Assembly: GCA_002683195.1 (NCBI GenBank)
Contig: NYSW01000079.1
Span: 27,262 to 91,261 of the forward strand
DNA from: Phycisphaerae bacterium
GTDB lineage: Bacteria > Planctomycetota > Phycisphaerae > Phycisphaerales > SM1A02
Direction: 5' to 3'
DNA: 64,000 bases
Positions 42,329-50,907 of the stretch are shown here, one piece after another. Within the stretch, counting starts at the first letter, position 1. Every line of letters begins with the position of its first letter. The notes beneath the pieces were generated by a model. The model had not been told where the DNA came from. It saw nothing but the letters and a program-made list of their open reading frames with translations, and did no database searches. The translations under genes were made by a program, and so were the position numbers.

Positions 42329-42556
42329 TCGGAGTCTCCGCAGATGCAAGTAGCGATAACGATGTCAGGAACCAATCAGCCTGATTCTACCCCTCCCGAA
42401 CGAGCGGGTTCCTCATCCTGGACCTTTGGTTTGTGCGGCTTGATCCGTTCCGACAGGCAGGTCCACCGCCAGAACGGCCGGGAAGTCGAGTTTGGTCCGA
42501 AGTTCACGGCTTCGACTCCCGATTCTCCCTCCTACAACCCACGGAGGAACTGAACC
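42329..42556. other. 228-bp divergent region between tricorn operon and small-protein gene
   Basis: Contains a short perfect palindrome AATCAGCCTGATT and a candidate hairpin (GGGA-GTCGA at 42480-42489 with TCGAC-TCCC at 42512-42520). The latter is 36 bp before the small gene and could sit in its leader. No other gene. Confidence 0.35.
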
Positions 42557-42898
42557 ATGGAAGCACAGGAAAACGACCGGACCGAACGACTTCGTTCGGT
42601 ACTCAAGCGAATGGAACGCTCCATCGACGACGCCCGAACCCGCCGTACGCGGGGATCGACGCCGATGGATGCGAACCTGAATCACGAGATGGACAACACG
42701 GTGATCGGGTCCCCAAAGGCCTCGATGTCCAGTAATCGAACCTTCGACACGCTGGACACCCCCATCAATGACTCCAAGCCTGCCGATTCCCCGGAAGTCG
42801 ACCTGACGACTCCAGGAGCCGTCCGGGACGAAGGAACGATGTTCGACTTCGAAGGCCCCCGGCTCAAGGCCAGGCCCAAGCGTCGAAACGCCAGCTGA
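42557..42898 (+). CDS. Small hydrophilic protein, unknown function
   Basis: 113 aa with an excellent ribosome-binding site (GGAGGA 8 nt before the ATG). The N-terminal 30 residues form a charged helix (NDRTERLRSVLKRMERSIDDA). The remainder is Ser/Pro/Asp-rich and probably disordered, ending in a basic KARPKRR patch. No signal peptide, Cys or domain. A soluble regulator or nucleic-acid-associated factor is possible, but nothing proves it. It is a separate transcript from the following peptidase gene, starting about 100 bp later. Confidence 0.6.
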   Translation: MEAQENDRTERLRSVLKRMERSIDDARTRRTRGSTPMDANLNHEMDNTVIGSPKASMSSNRTFDTLDTPINDSKPADSPEVDLTTPGAVRDEGTMFDFEGPRLKARPKRRNAS

Positions 42899-42998
42899 AC
42901 CCGAAATCAGGGTCTCTGTGAGGATTCCCGGACCGGTGGGGAGTGATCCCCATCCGGTCCGGACCGCTCACCCCTTGGTCCGGGGTAGCATTCCCGGA

Positions 42999-44090
42999 AT
43001 GCAACAAGACGCCCTCGACTTTCTTCGCCACCTTCTCGACACCCCTTCACCGTCCGGACACGAAGCCGCCGGCCAACGAATCTGGCTGGATCGGGTTCGA
43101 GGCGCCGCTGACAAGGTCTGGAACGACGCCTACGGCAACTGCTTCGCGCGTCTGGATTGCGGCCGGGACGACGCTCCCACGGTCGCGATCTGCGGCCATG
43201 CCGATGAAATCGGCCTGATGGTCAACAACATCGATGACAAGGGTTTCGTCTACTGCCGACAGATCGGCGGAATCGATCCCGGTTCAATCGTCGGCAAGAG
43301 AATCAGATTTCGATCCAGCGTTGAAGGCGTGGATGATTTCGTGACCGGAGTCATCGGTGCCACCGCGATCCATCTCCAGGACCGGGGTGCCGACGGCAAG
43401 ATTCGGAAGCTCCACGAACTCTTCATCGACATCGGCTGCAAGGACGGCGACGAAGCCGCCCAGAAACTCAACGTCGGTGATGCCGGCGTCTTCGCCGACG
43501 AATCGATGCTGGTCAGTGACGACATCATCGTCGCACGAGGACTGGACAACCGCATCGGAACCTGGGCCGCCGCGGAGGCCCTGCTCCGGCTCGCGCCGGA
43601 CAAGGCAGACCTCCACTGCAACGTGGTCGCCGTGAGCACCGTCCAGGAAGAAGTCGGCCTGCACGGCGCCGCGATGATCGCCGACGGACTCAAGCCGGAC
43701 GTCGCCCTGGTCACCGACGTCGGACATGCCACCGACACCCCGGGAATCGATCGCAACCGACACGGTGACTTCAAGCTTTCCGGTGGCCCGAAGATCGCGG
43801 TCGGTGGCCCCGCCCAGCCCCAGGTCGTCGAACGACTGATGGCCGCAGCGGCCGAGGAGAAGATCACCATCCAGCGTTCCGCCACACCGGGGCGTTCCGG
43901 CACCGACACCGATGCGATCTTCCTCCGCAACGGGGGTATCCCGTGCGGACTGGTGAGCCTGCCGATTCGATACATGCACACGACGGTGGAAACCACCAGC
44001 CTCACGGACCTTGAAGCGATCGCACGGATCTTCGCCCGATTCTGCCGTGATCTCAAGACTGGCGATTCGTTCATCCCTTCCATCGCCTGA
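42999..44090 (+). CDS. M42-family aminopeptidase
   Basis: 363 aa dinuclear zinc aminopeptidase (PepA/glutamyl aminopeptidase group). It shows the M42 landmarks: CGHADEIGLMVNNI with metal His/Asp near 67-80, GLDNRIGTW with the bridging Asp near 184, TVQEEVGLHGA with the catalytic EE near 215, DVGHATDTPG and HTTVETTS near the C-terminus. Start at ATG 42999 is preferred because upstream sequence is not conserved-looking. These enzymes trim peptides from the N-terminus in the cytoplasm. First gene of a plus-strand run with the methyltransferase and dapL. Confidence 0.9.
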   Translation: MQQDALDFLRHLLDTPSPSGHEAAGQRIWLDRVRGAADKVWNDAYGNCFARLDCGRDDAPTVAICGHADEIGLMVNNIDDKGFVYCRQIGGIDPGSIVGKRIRFRSSVEGVDDFVTGVIGATAIHLQDRGADGKIRKLHELFIDIGCKDGDEAAQKLNVGDAGVFADESMLVSDDIIVARGLDNRIGTWAAAEALLRLAPDKADLHCNVVAVSTVQEEVGLHGAAMIADGLKPDVALVTDVGHATDTPGIDRNRHGDFKLSGGPKIAVGGPAQPQVVERLMAAAAEEKITIQRSATPGRSGTDTDAIFLRNGGIPCGLVSLPIRYMHTTVETTSLTDLEAIARIFARFCRDLKTGDSFIPSIA

Positions 44091-44106
44091 GCGGGATCAT
44101 TCATCC

Positions 44107-44733
44107 ATGATTCGTTTCATCACCCAGTCGGTTCTGAACTTTCGAAATACCGGAGCCTTGTGCCCGAGTGGTCGTTTTCTCGCCCGGGAGATGACCCGGA
44201 CGATCCGGGAGCGCGACGGGGCTCGACGGATACTCGAGGTCGGCCCCGGCACCGGGCCCTTCACCCGCCGCATCCTCGACGAACTGCGCTCCGGAGATCG
44301 ACTCGACATCGTCGAGATCAATCCGACCTTCTGCGAACAGATCGAGAAACGGCTTCTCACCCCGTTTCGTTCCAAGTGCCCCGACATTCCGATCCGGCTG
44401 CATCAGAGTCCCATTGAATCCGCGGACTTGAACGGTCCCTACGATCACATCGTCTGCGGGCTTCCATTCAACAACTTCGATCCTCCGCTGGTCCGCAGCA
44501 TCTTCAAGCAGATGCTCGAACTTCTGGACGCGGATGGAGATCTCGTCTACTTCGAATACGCGGCCGTCCGAGCGATGAAGGCTCCACTCGCCCGATCGAA
44601 GGTTCGAGCCGGCCTCAGGCGAATCGATGCCCATGGTCGCTCCCTGATGCGGCGTCATCGCGGGAACCGACAGCTGGTGGTCGGGAACATTCCTCCGGCG
44701 GTCGCCATCCGACTCCACCGCCCGATCACCTGA
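44107..44733 (+). CDS. PmtA-like (phospholipid) N-methyltransferase
   Basis: 208 aa from the ATG at 44107. N-terminal TQSVLNFRNTGALCPSGRFLAREM resembles the GAxxPSSRxLAR segment of bacterial phospholipid N-methyltransferases, followed by SAM motifs LEVGPGTGPFTRRIL and VEINPTFCEQIEKRL, and a CGLPFNNFDP catalytic-region match. PmtA methylates phosphatidylethanolamine toward phosphatidylcholine. A different lipid or RNA substrate (the KsgA family shares the SAM fold) is possible. It is 16 bp after the aminopeptidase and 22 bp before dapL, so all three are likely co-transcribed. Confidence 0.65.
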   Translation: MIRFITQSVLNFRNTGALCPSGRFLAREMTRTIRERDGARRILEVGPGTGPFTRRILDELRSGDRLDIVEINPTFCEQIEKRLLTPFRSKCPDIPIRLHQSPIESADLNGPYDHIVCGLPFNNFDPPLVRSIFKQMLELLDADGDLVYFEYAAVRAMKAPLARSKVRAGLRRIDAHGRSLMRRHRGNRQLVVGNIPPAVAIRLHRPIT

Positions 44734-44755
44734 AGCCCCATCCGGATCATCCATC

Positions 44756-45994
44756 ATGGCCCTCGTCAACGAGCACTACCTCAAACTCGCCGGGGCGTAT
44801 CTCTTTCCGGAAGTGGCGCGTCGGGTGGGCGCCTTCCAGGCGCAGCACCCGGAGTTCGCGGAAGACATCGTCCGATGCGGCATCGGTGACGTCCCCGGGC
44901 CCATCGTGCCCGCGGTCGCGGCGGCGATGCACGAAGCGGTGGACGAACTCGCATCGATCGACTCCTTCCGCGGCTATCCCCCTTCCAACGGCTACGAGTT
45001 TCTTCGCTCCGCCATCGCGGCCGCCGATTTTCGCGCCCATGGCGCAGACATCCACGATGACGAGATCTTCGTCAGCGACGGATCCAAAGGTGACTGCGGC
45101 CATCTCCTCGAAATCCTCGGCCCGAGCAACACGGTCGGACTTCCCGATCCCGTCTATCCCGTGTACGTCGACACCAACGTGATGGCGGGGCGAACCGGGG
45201 AGGCGCTCGAGCACGGGGGGTACCACGGCCTCCGCACCCTTCCGGCCACGGCGGGGAACGGCTTCATCCCCGAGCCCCCCACCGAGCCGGTGGACATCGT
45301 CTATCTCTGCTTCCCCAACAACCCCACCGGCTCGATGATCGATCGAGACCGACTCACGGCCTGGGTGGACTGGGCGAACGAACACGACGCACTGATTCTC
45401 TACGACGCCGCCTACGCGGACTTCATCCGAGATCCGGCGAAACCGCGGACCATCTTCGAGATTCCCGGGGCCCGACGTTGTGCCATCGAATTCCGAAGCT
45501 TCTCCAAGCACGGGGCATTCACCGGCGTTCGATGTGGCTACACGGTCGTACCGAAGGATCTCGAAGGACGGACTGTCGGAGGCGAGCGAATTCCCCTCCA
45601 TCGTCTCTGGAGTCGGCGATGGACGACCCGGGCCAATGGCGTCTCCTGGCCGGTCCAACGTGGCGCTGCCGCCCTCTATTCGCCAGAGGGGCGGATCCAG
45701 ACCGCCGCGGTGGTCGAGCGGTACATGGAGCATGCCCGCCTCCTCCGCGAAGGCTGCGCCTCCCTCGGATGGGCCACCCATGGCGGCGAGGATGCGCCGT
45801 TCATCTGGGCCTCATCCCCAGGATGCGACGACAGTTGGACGTTCTTCGAGCGAATCCTTCACGAGGCCCGAGTGGTGGTCACCCCCGGACTCGGTTTCGG
45901 CCGTCTCGGCGAGGGATTCATCCGCATCAGCGCTTTCAACACTCGCGAGAACATCGACGAGGTCGTCCGAAGACTCGGCACCCTCGGCGACTGA
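44756..45994 (+). CDS. dapL: LL-diaminopimelate aminotransferase
   Basis: 412 aa PLP enzyme that transaminates tetrahydrodipicolinate directly to LL-diaminopimelate, a short route to lysine and peptidoglycan precursors. DapL features: ALVNEHYLKLAGAYLFPEVARR at the N-terminus split from IGDVPGPIVPAVAAAM, GYPPSNGYEFLR, NNPTGSMI, YDAAYADF and the PLP-binding RSFSKHGAFTGVRCGY with Lys251. DapL occurs in Chlamydiae, Planctomycetes, cyanobacteria and plants. Length matches. Downstream lies a strong hairpin terminator. Confidence 0.9.
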   Translation: MALVNEHYLKLAGAYLFPEVARRVGAFQAQHPEFAEDIVRCGIGDVPGPIVPAVAAAMHEAVDELASIDSFRGYPPSNGYEFLRSAIAAADFRAHGADIHDDEIFVSDGSKGDCGHLLEILGPSNTVGLPDPVYPVYVDTNVMAGRTGEALEHGGYHGLRTLPATAGNGFIPEPPTEPVDIVYLCFPNNPTGSMIDRDRLTAWVDWANEHDALILYDAAYADFIRDPAKPRTIFEIPGARRCAIEFRSFSKHGAFTGVRCGYTVVPKDLEGRTVGGERIPLHRLWSRRWTTRANGVSWPVQRGAAALYSPEGRIQTAAVVERYMEHARLLREGCASLGWATHGGEDAPFIWASSPGCDDSWTFFERILHEARVVVTPGLGFGRLGEGFIRISAFNTRENIDEVVRRLGTLGD

Positions 45995-46013
45995 CTCACA
46001 CCGATCAGACCTT

Positions 46014-46060
46014 CACCACGACAACGGCCCCTCGCAGAGCGAAGGGCCGTTGTCGTGGTG
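46014..46060. terminator. Long perfect hairpin between dapL and the EF-hand gene
   Basis: Arms CACCACGACAACGGCCC (46014-46030) and GGGCCGTTGTCGTGGTG (46044-46060) match over 17 bp, with an inner TCGC/GCGA in the loop. No U-tract on either side. It lies between convergent genes and probably ends both transcripts. Confidence 0.75.
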
Positions 46061-46081
46061 GACTGATGACTCCCGATTCGA

Positions 46082-47293
46082 TCAGGCGGTCGTTTCAACG
46101 GCGCCGATGGGACTCTTCGCGAGCAACTGATGCAGAATCGCTTCCGGACTGGTTCCGGGCAGCGAGAGCTGACCGAGGATGTCCCCGATGTTGGAAGGAA
46201 CCGATGCCTGGCCAAGACTCGCGAGCGTGCTCTCCACGCGGTTGGTCGCCGCCAGCGTGGCAGTATCGACCTGATTGCTCAACTGACCGAAACCGCGACG
46301 CAGGTTCGATTGCTGGACCGGGTCGCCATTACCGACGTTGTGCTCCCACTTCGCAACGAAGTTTCTGATTCCCGCATCATCAATGATGCCGTCTTCATTC
46401 GAGAATCGCTCCAGCCGCGTTCGGATCAGATCCTGCAACTCGTCCTGGTTGATCATGCCATCGCCATCGGAATCAAAGCCGGTGTTCTGGCCGAGAAGTC
46501 CGATGGATCCCATTGAAATCAACCCGTCACCGTCGGGGTCGAGTCGGTTCATGGTCGCCGCCACCAGCTTCCCCGCCACGCGGTCGAGTCGTTCCTCACC
46601 GTCGAGGGGCTGCCGCTGGATTGGATCCGCGTCACCTTCCAACAGACGCCCGAGATCGACGCCATCGACGATTCCATCACCGTTGAAGTCGAACTCCGGG
46701 TCATCACTTCCCCAGGCGGACATGAAGCGATCGATCGTGTTGGTATCGGGGATTTGCCCCTCGTTCTGTTCGAGGAAGACGCCGAGATCGGCGCCGTCGA
46801 CGATTCCGTCGGCATTGAGGTCGTATTCGAGATCCGAGGAGCCCCAGGCCTGAGCGAATCCTTCGACCGTGAGATCGACGGTGGAAGATTCTTCGGTTTC
46901 AGAAGTCGCACCGACACCTTGCAGATGAAGACCGAGATCCACCCCGTCGACCACCCCATCACTGTTGATGTCCCAGTCGGGATCCGCCGTTCCCCAGGCA
47001 TCCAAGAGGGCCTGAAGATTCTGATCGCCTGCGACTGCCGCGGATTGGGCCGCCAGGAACTCACCCAGGTCGGTGCCATCGACATGGCCGGAGCCATCGA
47101 TGTCGAACGCGGCATCGTCACTTCCCCAGGCCGCCATGAAGTCATCGATGCTGACGCTGGTCGATGCCGCGGTTTCCGGCGGATTGCCATTCGAAGAGGC
47201 CGGGCTTTCGGCCGAGGTCGGATTGGCCGCGCTCATTGGTCGAGCGGAGGCGGCTGAATTGACGAGTTCTGGACGAGCGGCACCAATGTGCAT
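46082..47293 (-). CDS. Protein with four tandem dockerin-like repeats and EF-hands
   Basis: 403 aa from the ATG at 47293 (GGAG at 7 nt); the frame extends to 47350 but without a better site. No signal peptide is visible. Residues about 48-217 hold four copies of a module with consensus AWGSxDxxxDxNxDGxVDGxDLGxxL (units near 48-80, 92-124, 141-174, 185-217), spaced by Ser/Gln-rich linkers. Two EF-hand-like loops follow (DPDGDGLISMG near 252, DSDGDGMINQDE near 274), then a helical tail. The loops have the Asp/Asn spacing of calcium sites. The dockerin-like unit is normally single and C-terminal, so a tandem array is unusual. Function unknown. Confidence 0.75.
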   Translation of the reverse strand: MHIGAARPELVNSAASARPMSAANPTSAESPASSNGNPPETAASTSVSIDDFMAAWGSDDAAFDIDGSGHVDGTDLGEFLAAQSAAVAGDQNLQALLDAWGTADPDWDINSDGVVDGVDLGLHLQGVGATSETEESSTVDLTVEGFAQAWGSSDLEYDLNADGIVDGADLGVFLEQNEGQIPDTNTIDRFMSAWGSDDPEFDFNGDGIVDGVDLGRLLEGDADPIQRQPLDGEERLDRVAGKLVAATMNRLDPDGDGLISMGSIGLLGQNTGFDSDGDGMINQDELQDLIRTRLERFSNEDGIIDDAGIRNFVAKWEHNVGNGDPVQQSNLRRGFGQLSNQVDTATLAATNRVESTLASLGQASVPSNIGDILGQLSLPGTSPEAILHQLLAKSPIGAVETTA

Positions 47294-47441
47294 GACGGAG
47301 CTCCGATGAGGATTCCAAGTGGATCCCACTCGTTGCAAGTCCCATGCCATGATCCATGGAGGCTACAGATCGGATCTCAGAGTCGAAAAAGCCGCATTCG
47401 CGCAGAAACCATGGCACGAAGGCGCAGTTGACGCGCCGTGA

Positions 47442-48101
47442 TCACTGACCCCATCCCGGAGATGGCTTCGGGCGAGGTGGCGCCAGAGCGTGGGGGTCGT
47501 CGGATGCTTCGACTTGCGCCTCGGGGCGATGTCCCAGCCCGGTCACGAACATCTCGACGGATTCGCCTCGGCTTGCCTTGGGCTTGAAACCCTTCGACTT
47601 CTCGAACATCCCAGCCGTTCGGTCGAGGAGATCTCGATACGCCTCGCCCTCGAAGACCTTCATCACGAGGTTTCCCCCGGGCCGAAGCCAGTGGCGAGCC
47701 CGATCGAGCAGGTCGTTGCAGAGCCTCACCGATCGGTGATGGTCACCGAAGGGATCGCCCGTGGTGTCGGGCGCCATGTCCGACAGAAGCACGTCGAAGC
47801 GTTCAACCCCGACCGAAGTCGGCTCGAATTTCCGGAGATCACCTTCGATCAGTTCGATCTCTTCGGGCATGAGATGCGTGTCGATCTTCTTGAGGTCGAC
47901 CGCCACCACCCGACCCCGGGGACCGACCCGCTTGGCCGCCACCTGGCTCCAGGAGCCCGGCGCCGCCCCCGCGTCGAGCACCAGATCTCCTCGGGCCATC
48001 ACCCGCCAGCGGTCATCGATTTCAATGAGCTTGAAGGCCGCTCGAGAGCGGTAGCCCTGTCGCTTCGCCTCTCGAAACCAGTGGTCCTGCACGTCACGCA
48101 C
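47442..48101 (-). CDS. rlmE: 23S rRNA 2'-O-methyltransferase RlmE (FtsJ)
   Basis: 219 aa with a GTG start. FtsJ/RrmJ family: substrate Lys in AAFKLIEID near 24, SAM motif VLDAGAAPGSWSQVAA near 41-56, then the catalytic Asp in LLSDMAPD near 107, Lys in VMKVFEG near 147 and Glu in ESVEMF near 183, giving the K-D-K-E tetrad. It methylates U2552 of 23S rRNA late in 50S assembly. The C-terminal extension beyond the catalytic domain is about 25 residues, Pro-rich. It precedes the EF-hand gene by about 150 bp. Confidence 0.9.
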   Translation of the reverse strand: MRDVQDHWFREAKRQGYRSRAAFKLIEIDDRWRVMARGDLVLDAGAAPGSWSQVAAKRVGPRGRVVAVDLKKIDTHLMPEEIELIEGDLRKFEPTSVGVERFDVLLSDMAPDTTGDPFGDHHRSVRLCNDLLDRARHWLRPGGNLVMKVFEGEAYRDLLDRTAGMFEKSKGFKPKASRGESVEMFVTGLGHRPEAQVEASDDPHALAPPRPKPSPGWGQ

Positions 48102-48166
48102 CGCTCAACGCTCCCAACCAGAGGTTCGTTCAGGGCGGACGGGCGAGACCCGGCTTCCGCCGTTGC

Positions 48167-49036
48167 TCACTCGGTGATGATCGGCCCGACCCCGGTCGGA
48201 TTCTCGACCACCGCCACTCGGATATCGCCGTACGTGGTTCGCAGGATGACGGGATTGTCGCCCGCTCCGATCTGCCCCACGAAGACCGCAGGTCCATTCT
48301 CATCGGACGTGGTGGTCACTCGGGCGTCGGTGAATCGCTGATAGACGAGTCCGCCGACCGATCGAAGATCGTATTCGCCGGTCGAATCCGGGGCCGCTCG
48401 ATAGTCGATCGAAGCGTCCTTGGTCACCAGAGTCATGGGCTCGTTCATGGCGAAATCCGTCACCACGCGGACATCGCCGTAGGTGGTTTCGATGTCGACG
48501 CCACCTTGATTGTTCTTGATCCAGACTCGACCACGCTTGGAGCGGATGTTGATCCGCCCGAGTTCAGAGGTTCGAATGTAGAAGTCGACGCCCTGAAAAT
48601 GGGACTCCGACGAGTCGGAACTGCTGGAGATGATCAAGGTTTCACGGTCGAGCTCACCCTTGCCGAGTTCAACCCGGTAATCCAGCTGGTCGAGCGAGTT
48701 TTCCGCATCGTCACGCCTGAAATGGCCGTGAAAAGCGCGGCGGACCACCTCGACCGTGGTTCCACTCATGTTCGGAACGGCGTCGATCTTGACGCTTCCC
48801 CCGAATGAGTCGATATCCACATCGAGTATTCCACGGGAATCCAGAATGATCGTGGGCTCATCCACGGCCATCTCCCCCTGGCCGAACGCATTCTCCATGC
48901 GTTCGAGACCCGAGGTCGGGGTTCCGACACAACCAGCCAGAATCTGAGAACTCAGCCCCACCGCCAGAAGCGGCCAGAGCAAGGACCCAAATCGGGTGAC
49001 GGTCGAGCGTGAAGACTTCGGGACAGATCGACGCAT
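48167..49036 (-). CDS. Putative lipoprotein with DUF4097-like adhesin domain
   Basis: 289 aa from the ATG at 49036 (AGGAG at 6 nt). Lipobox ILAGC, Cys36. The mature protein is a series of short beta-strands with GRVWIKNNQGGVDIETTYGDV split in two strands, and LRTTYGDIRVAVVEN near the end, the repeating beta-helix pattern of DUF4097 'putative adhesin' proteins. Such proteins occur in the envelope with unknown ligands. The segment GGSVKIDAV and repeated TYGDIRV/TYGDVRV suggest internal duplication. Upstream rlmE lies downstream on the same strand, 65 bp away. Confidence 0.7.
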   Translation of the reverse strand: MRRSVPKSSRSTVTRFGSLLWPLLAVGLSSQILAGCVGTPTSGLERMENAFGQGEMAVDEPTIILDSRGILDVDIDSFGGSVKIDAVPNMSGTTVEVVRRAFHGHFRRDDAENSLDQLDYRVELGKGELDRETLIISSSSDSSESHFQGVDFYIRTSELGRINIRSKRGRVWIKNNQGGVDIETTYGDVRVVTDFAMNEPMTLVTKDASIDYRAAPDSTGEYDLRSVGGLVYQRFTDARVTTTSDENGPAVFVGQIGAGDNPVILRTTYGDIRVAVVENPTGVGPIITE

Positions 49037-49214
49037 GCGGGCTCCTGCCGGACGCGGGACTCGAATCGAACCCCGACGCAGCGTGGGGCAACCCTCGAAT
49101 ATCGGCCGAAAAGGGCTCCGGACTCGCATCAGGCCGGTCATTTCCCGCCGCTTCGTGTGTCAACTGGAGGGATCTCGACGTTCAGGAGAGCGCCAGACGC
49201 TCTAGCATCCGAAT

Positions 49215-50879
49215 ATGCCGGCTCTTTTTCGCTCATTTCGACGCTACTGCCTGCCGCTGGCGGTCCTGCCCGGACTCGGATTCGCCCCGCAGGACCCGCC
49301 ACCCACCGCCAATGCTCAGCCGCCGACCGTCCGGGATGGCCTGATGGTTCGGATCGGTCCGGCGGTGATGAAATCAATCGCTGATCGGGTTTCAGGGCCT
49401 GCGGGCCTGATTTCTCCGGTCTCACCGAGGCTCCTGGTTCTCTTTTGCGAGAACGATGGCCCCCTTGGCGGACGGGACCCGATCGATGCGCCGTTCTACC
49501 GGAGGCCGCAACCGATCCGATCGGTCCCCATCGACCTTCAAGAGCTCCTGGCCGACGGGGGGCAGACCGCCATCCTGCTGGGCGATGAAATCGACGGTGT
49601 GGCCCGAGTCCCGGATCGGCTGGAGGATCTCCGAGGCCGTTTCAACATCAGAGCGGTTCTTGATCTTGGACTCGAACGCGGGCATGACGCCCCCGGAAAC
49701 GGGGTGTCGAGCATCATCGAAGCGGATCTCATGCCCGGCCGGCAAGATGACATTTCGCTGACGATCGATGAGATCCTGATGCCCGAACCGCTTCCTCGCC
49801 GCGAGAATCTCGTCTGGATCGAGCGGCACAGTCCCCTGCTTTCCGCCGCGCTCGGCCGACCGGTCAATCATCGAGCCGGAATCGCCCTCCCTCCGGCCTA
49901 TGCCGATCCGAGTGCCGAACGCCGATTCTGGCCCGCGGTCTATGTCATTCCCGGTTTCGGCGGTGACGAACGAGATGCACTCGGCTGGGCAGACCTTCTT
50001 GCAGATCGAACCGTTGCGGGATCCATGCCTCCCGCCGCATTCATTGTTCTGGATCCCGAAGATCCACTCGGACACCATGGCTTCGTCGATGGGGACAACA
50101 TGGGCCCACGAGGCACCGCCCTGGTTGAAGAGTTCATCCCCTGGCTGGAAAAACGATTCCGACTGGTCGACGAACCCGCGGGGCGAATGCTCCATGGACA
50201 TTCCAGCGGCGGCTGGTCGAGCATCTGGTTGCAACTGGAGCATCCTGATGTCTTCGGTGCCTGCTTTGCCAGCGCCCCAGACCCCGTCGACTTCTCCGCT
50301 TTCGGAACCGTCGATCTGCTTGCCGACGACAGCCTCCATGAAGATCCTGCGGGACAACCTCGCCCCAGCTATCGCTCGCCCATCTCCACCGAGATCGATC
50401 AGATCTACATGACCGTGGCGGAGGAGACGGCGATGGAGAACGCCCTGGCGCCCGACGGCACCAGCGGCGAGCAATGGAGCGCGTGGAATGCGATGTTCAG
50501 CGGTCGAGACCCCGGTACCCGCCTGCCCCGTACCGGATACGACCTGACGTCAGGATGCATCGACCGCGCCGTGGTCGATGAGGATTGGCGTCGATTCGAC
50601 ATCACGGAACGGCTTCGACGTGATCCCGAAGGCACCGGCCGTATTCTGCGGGAGCGGGTCCGGATCCTCTGCGGAAGCCGGGATTCCTATTACCTCGAAG
50701 AAGCGGTCCGCCGCCTCGACCGCACCCTCGAAGAGATCGCTGAAATCCATCAGCTCCCGGACGGGCCAGGCTCGATCAAGATCATCGACGGCGCCACCCA
50801 CGACACGATCGTCGGCCCCGCGATGCAACAGTGGCTTCCAGAGATGGCCGAATTCGCACGATCATCGCCAGGTCGCTGA
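49215..50879 (+). CDS. Exported esterase-type alpha/beta hydrolase
   Basis: 554 aa with a short signal peptide. The N-terminal 200 residues are a beta-rich accessory domain. The catalytic domain begins near VYVIPGFGGDERDALGW (about 243) and has the nucleophile elbow GHSSGGW near 329, the esterase D/feruloyl-esterase-like pattern (also seen in enterochelin esterases). The acid and His candidates are in RILCGSRDSYYLEEA near 482 and GATHDTI near 528. Substrate unknown. It is divergent from the DUF4097-like gene and converges on transketolase. Confidence 0.75.
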   Translation: MPALFRSFRRYCLPLAVLPGLGFAPQDPPPTANAQPPTVRDGLMVRIGPAVMKSIADRVSGPAGLISPVSPRLLVLFCENDGPLGGRDPIDAPFYRRPQPIRSVPIDLQELLADGGQTAILLGDEIDGVARVPDRLEDLRGRFNIRAVLDLGLERGHDAPGNGVSSIIEADLMPGRQDDISLTIDEILMPEPLPRRENLVWIERHSPLLSAALGRPVNHRAGIALPPAYADPSAERRFWPAVYVIPGFGGDERDALGWADLLADRTVAGSMPPAAFIVLDPEDPLGHHGFVDGDNMGPRGTALVEEFIPWLEKRFRLVDEPAGRMLHGHSSGGWSSIWLQLEHPDVFGACFASAPDPVDFSAFGTVDLLADDSLHEDPAGQPRPSYRSPISTEIDQIYMTVAEETAMENALAPDGTSGEQWSAWNAMFSGRDPGTRLPRTGYDLTSGCIDRAVVDEDWRRFDITERLRRDPEGTGRILRERVRILCGSRDSYYLEEAVRRLDRTLEEIAEIHQLPDGPGSIKIIDGATHDTIVGPAMQQWLPEMAEFARSSPGR

Positions 50880-50907
50880 AGGCCCTTCCTCGAATCCGGT
50901 CGCCGGA

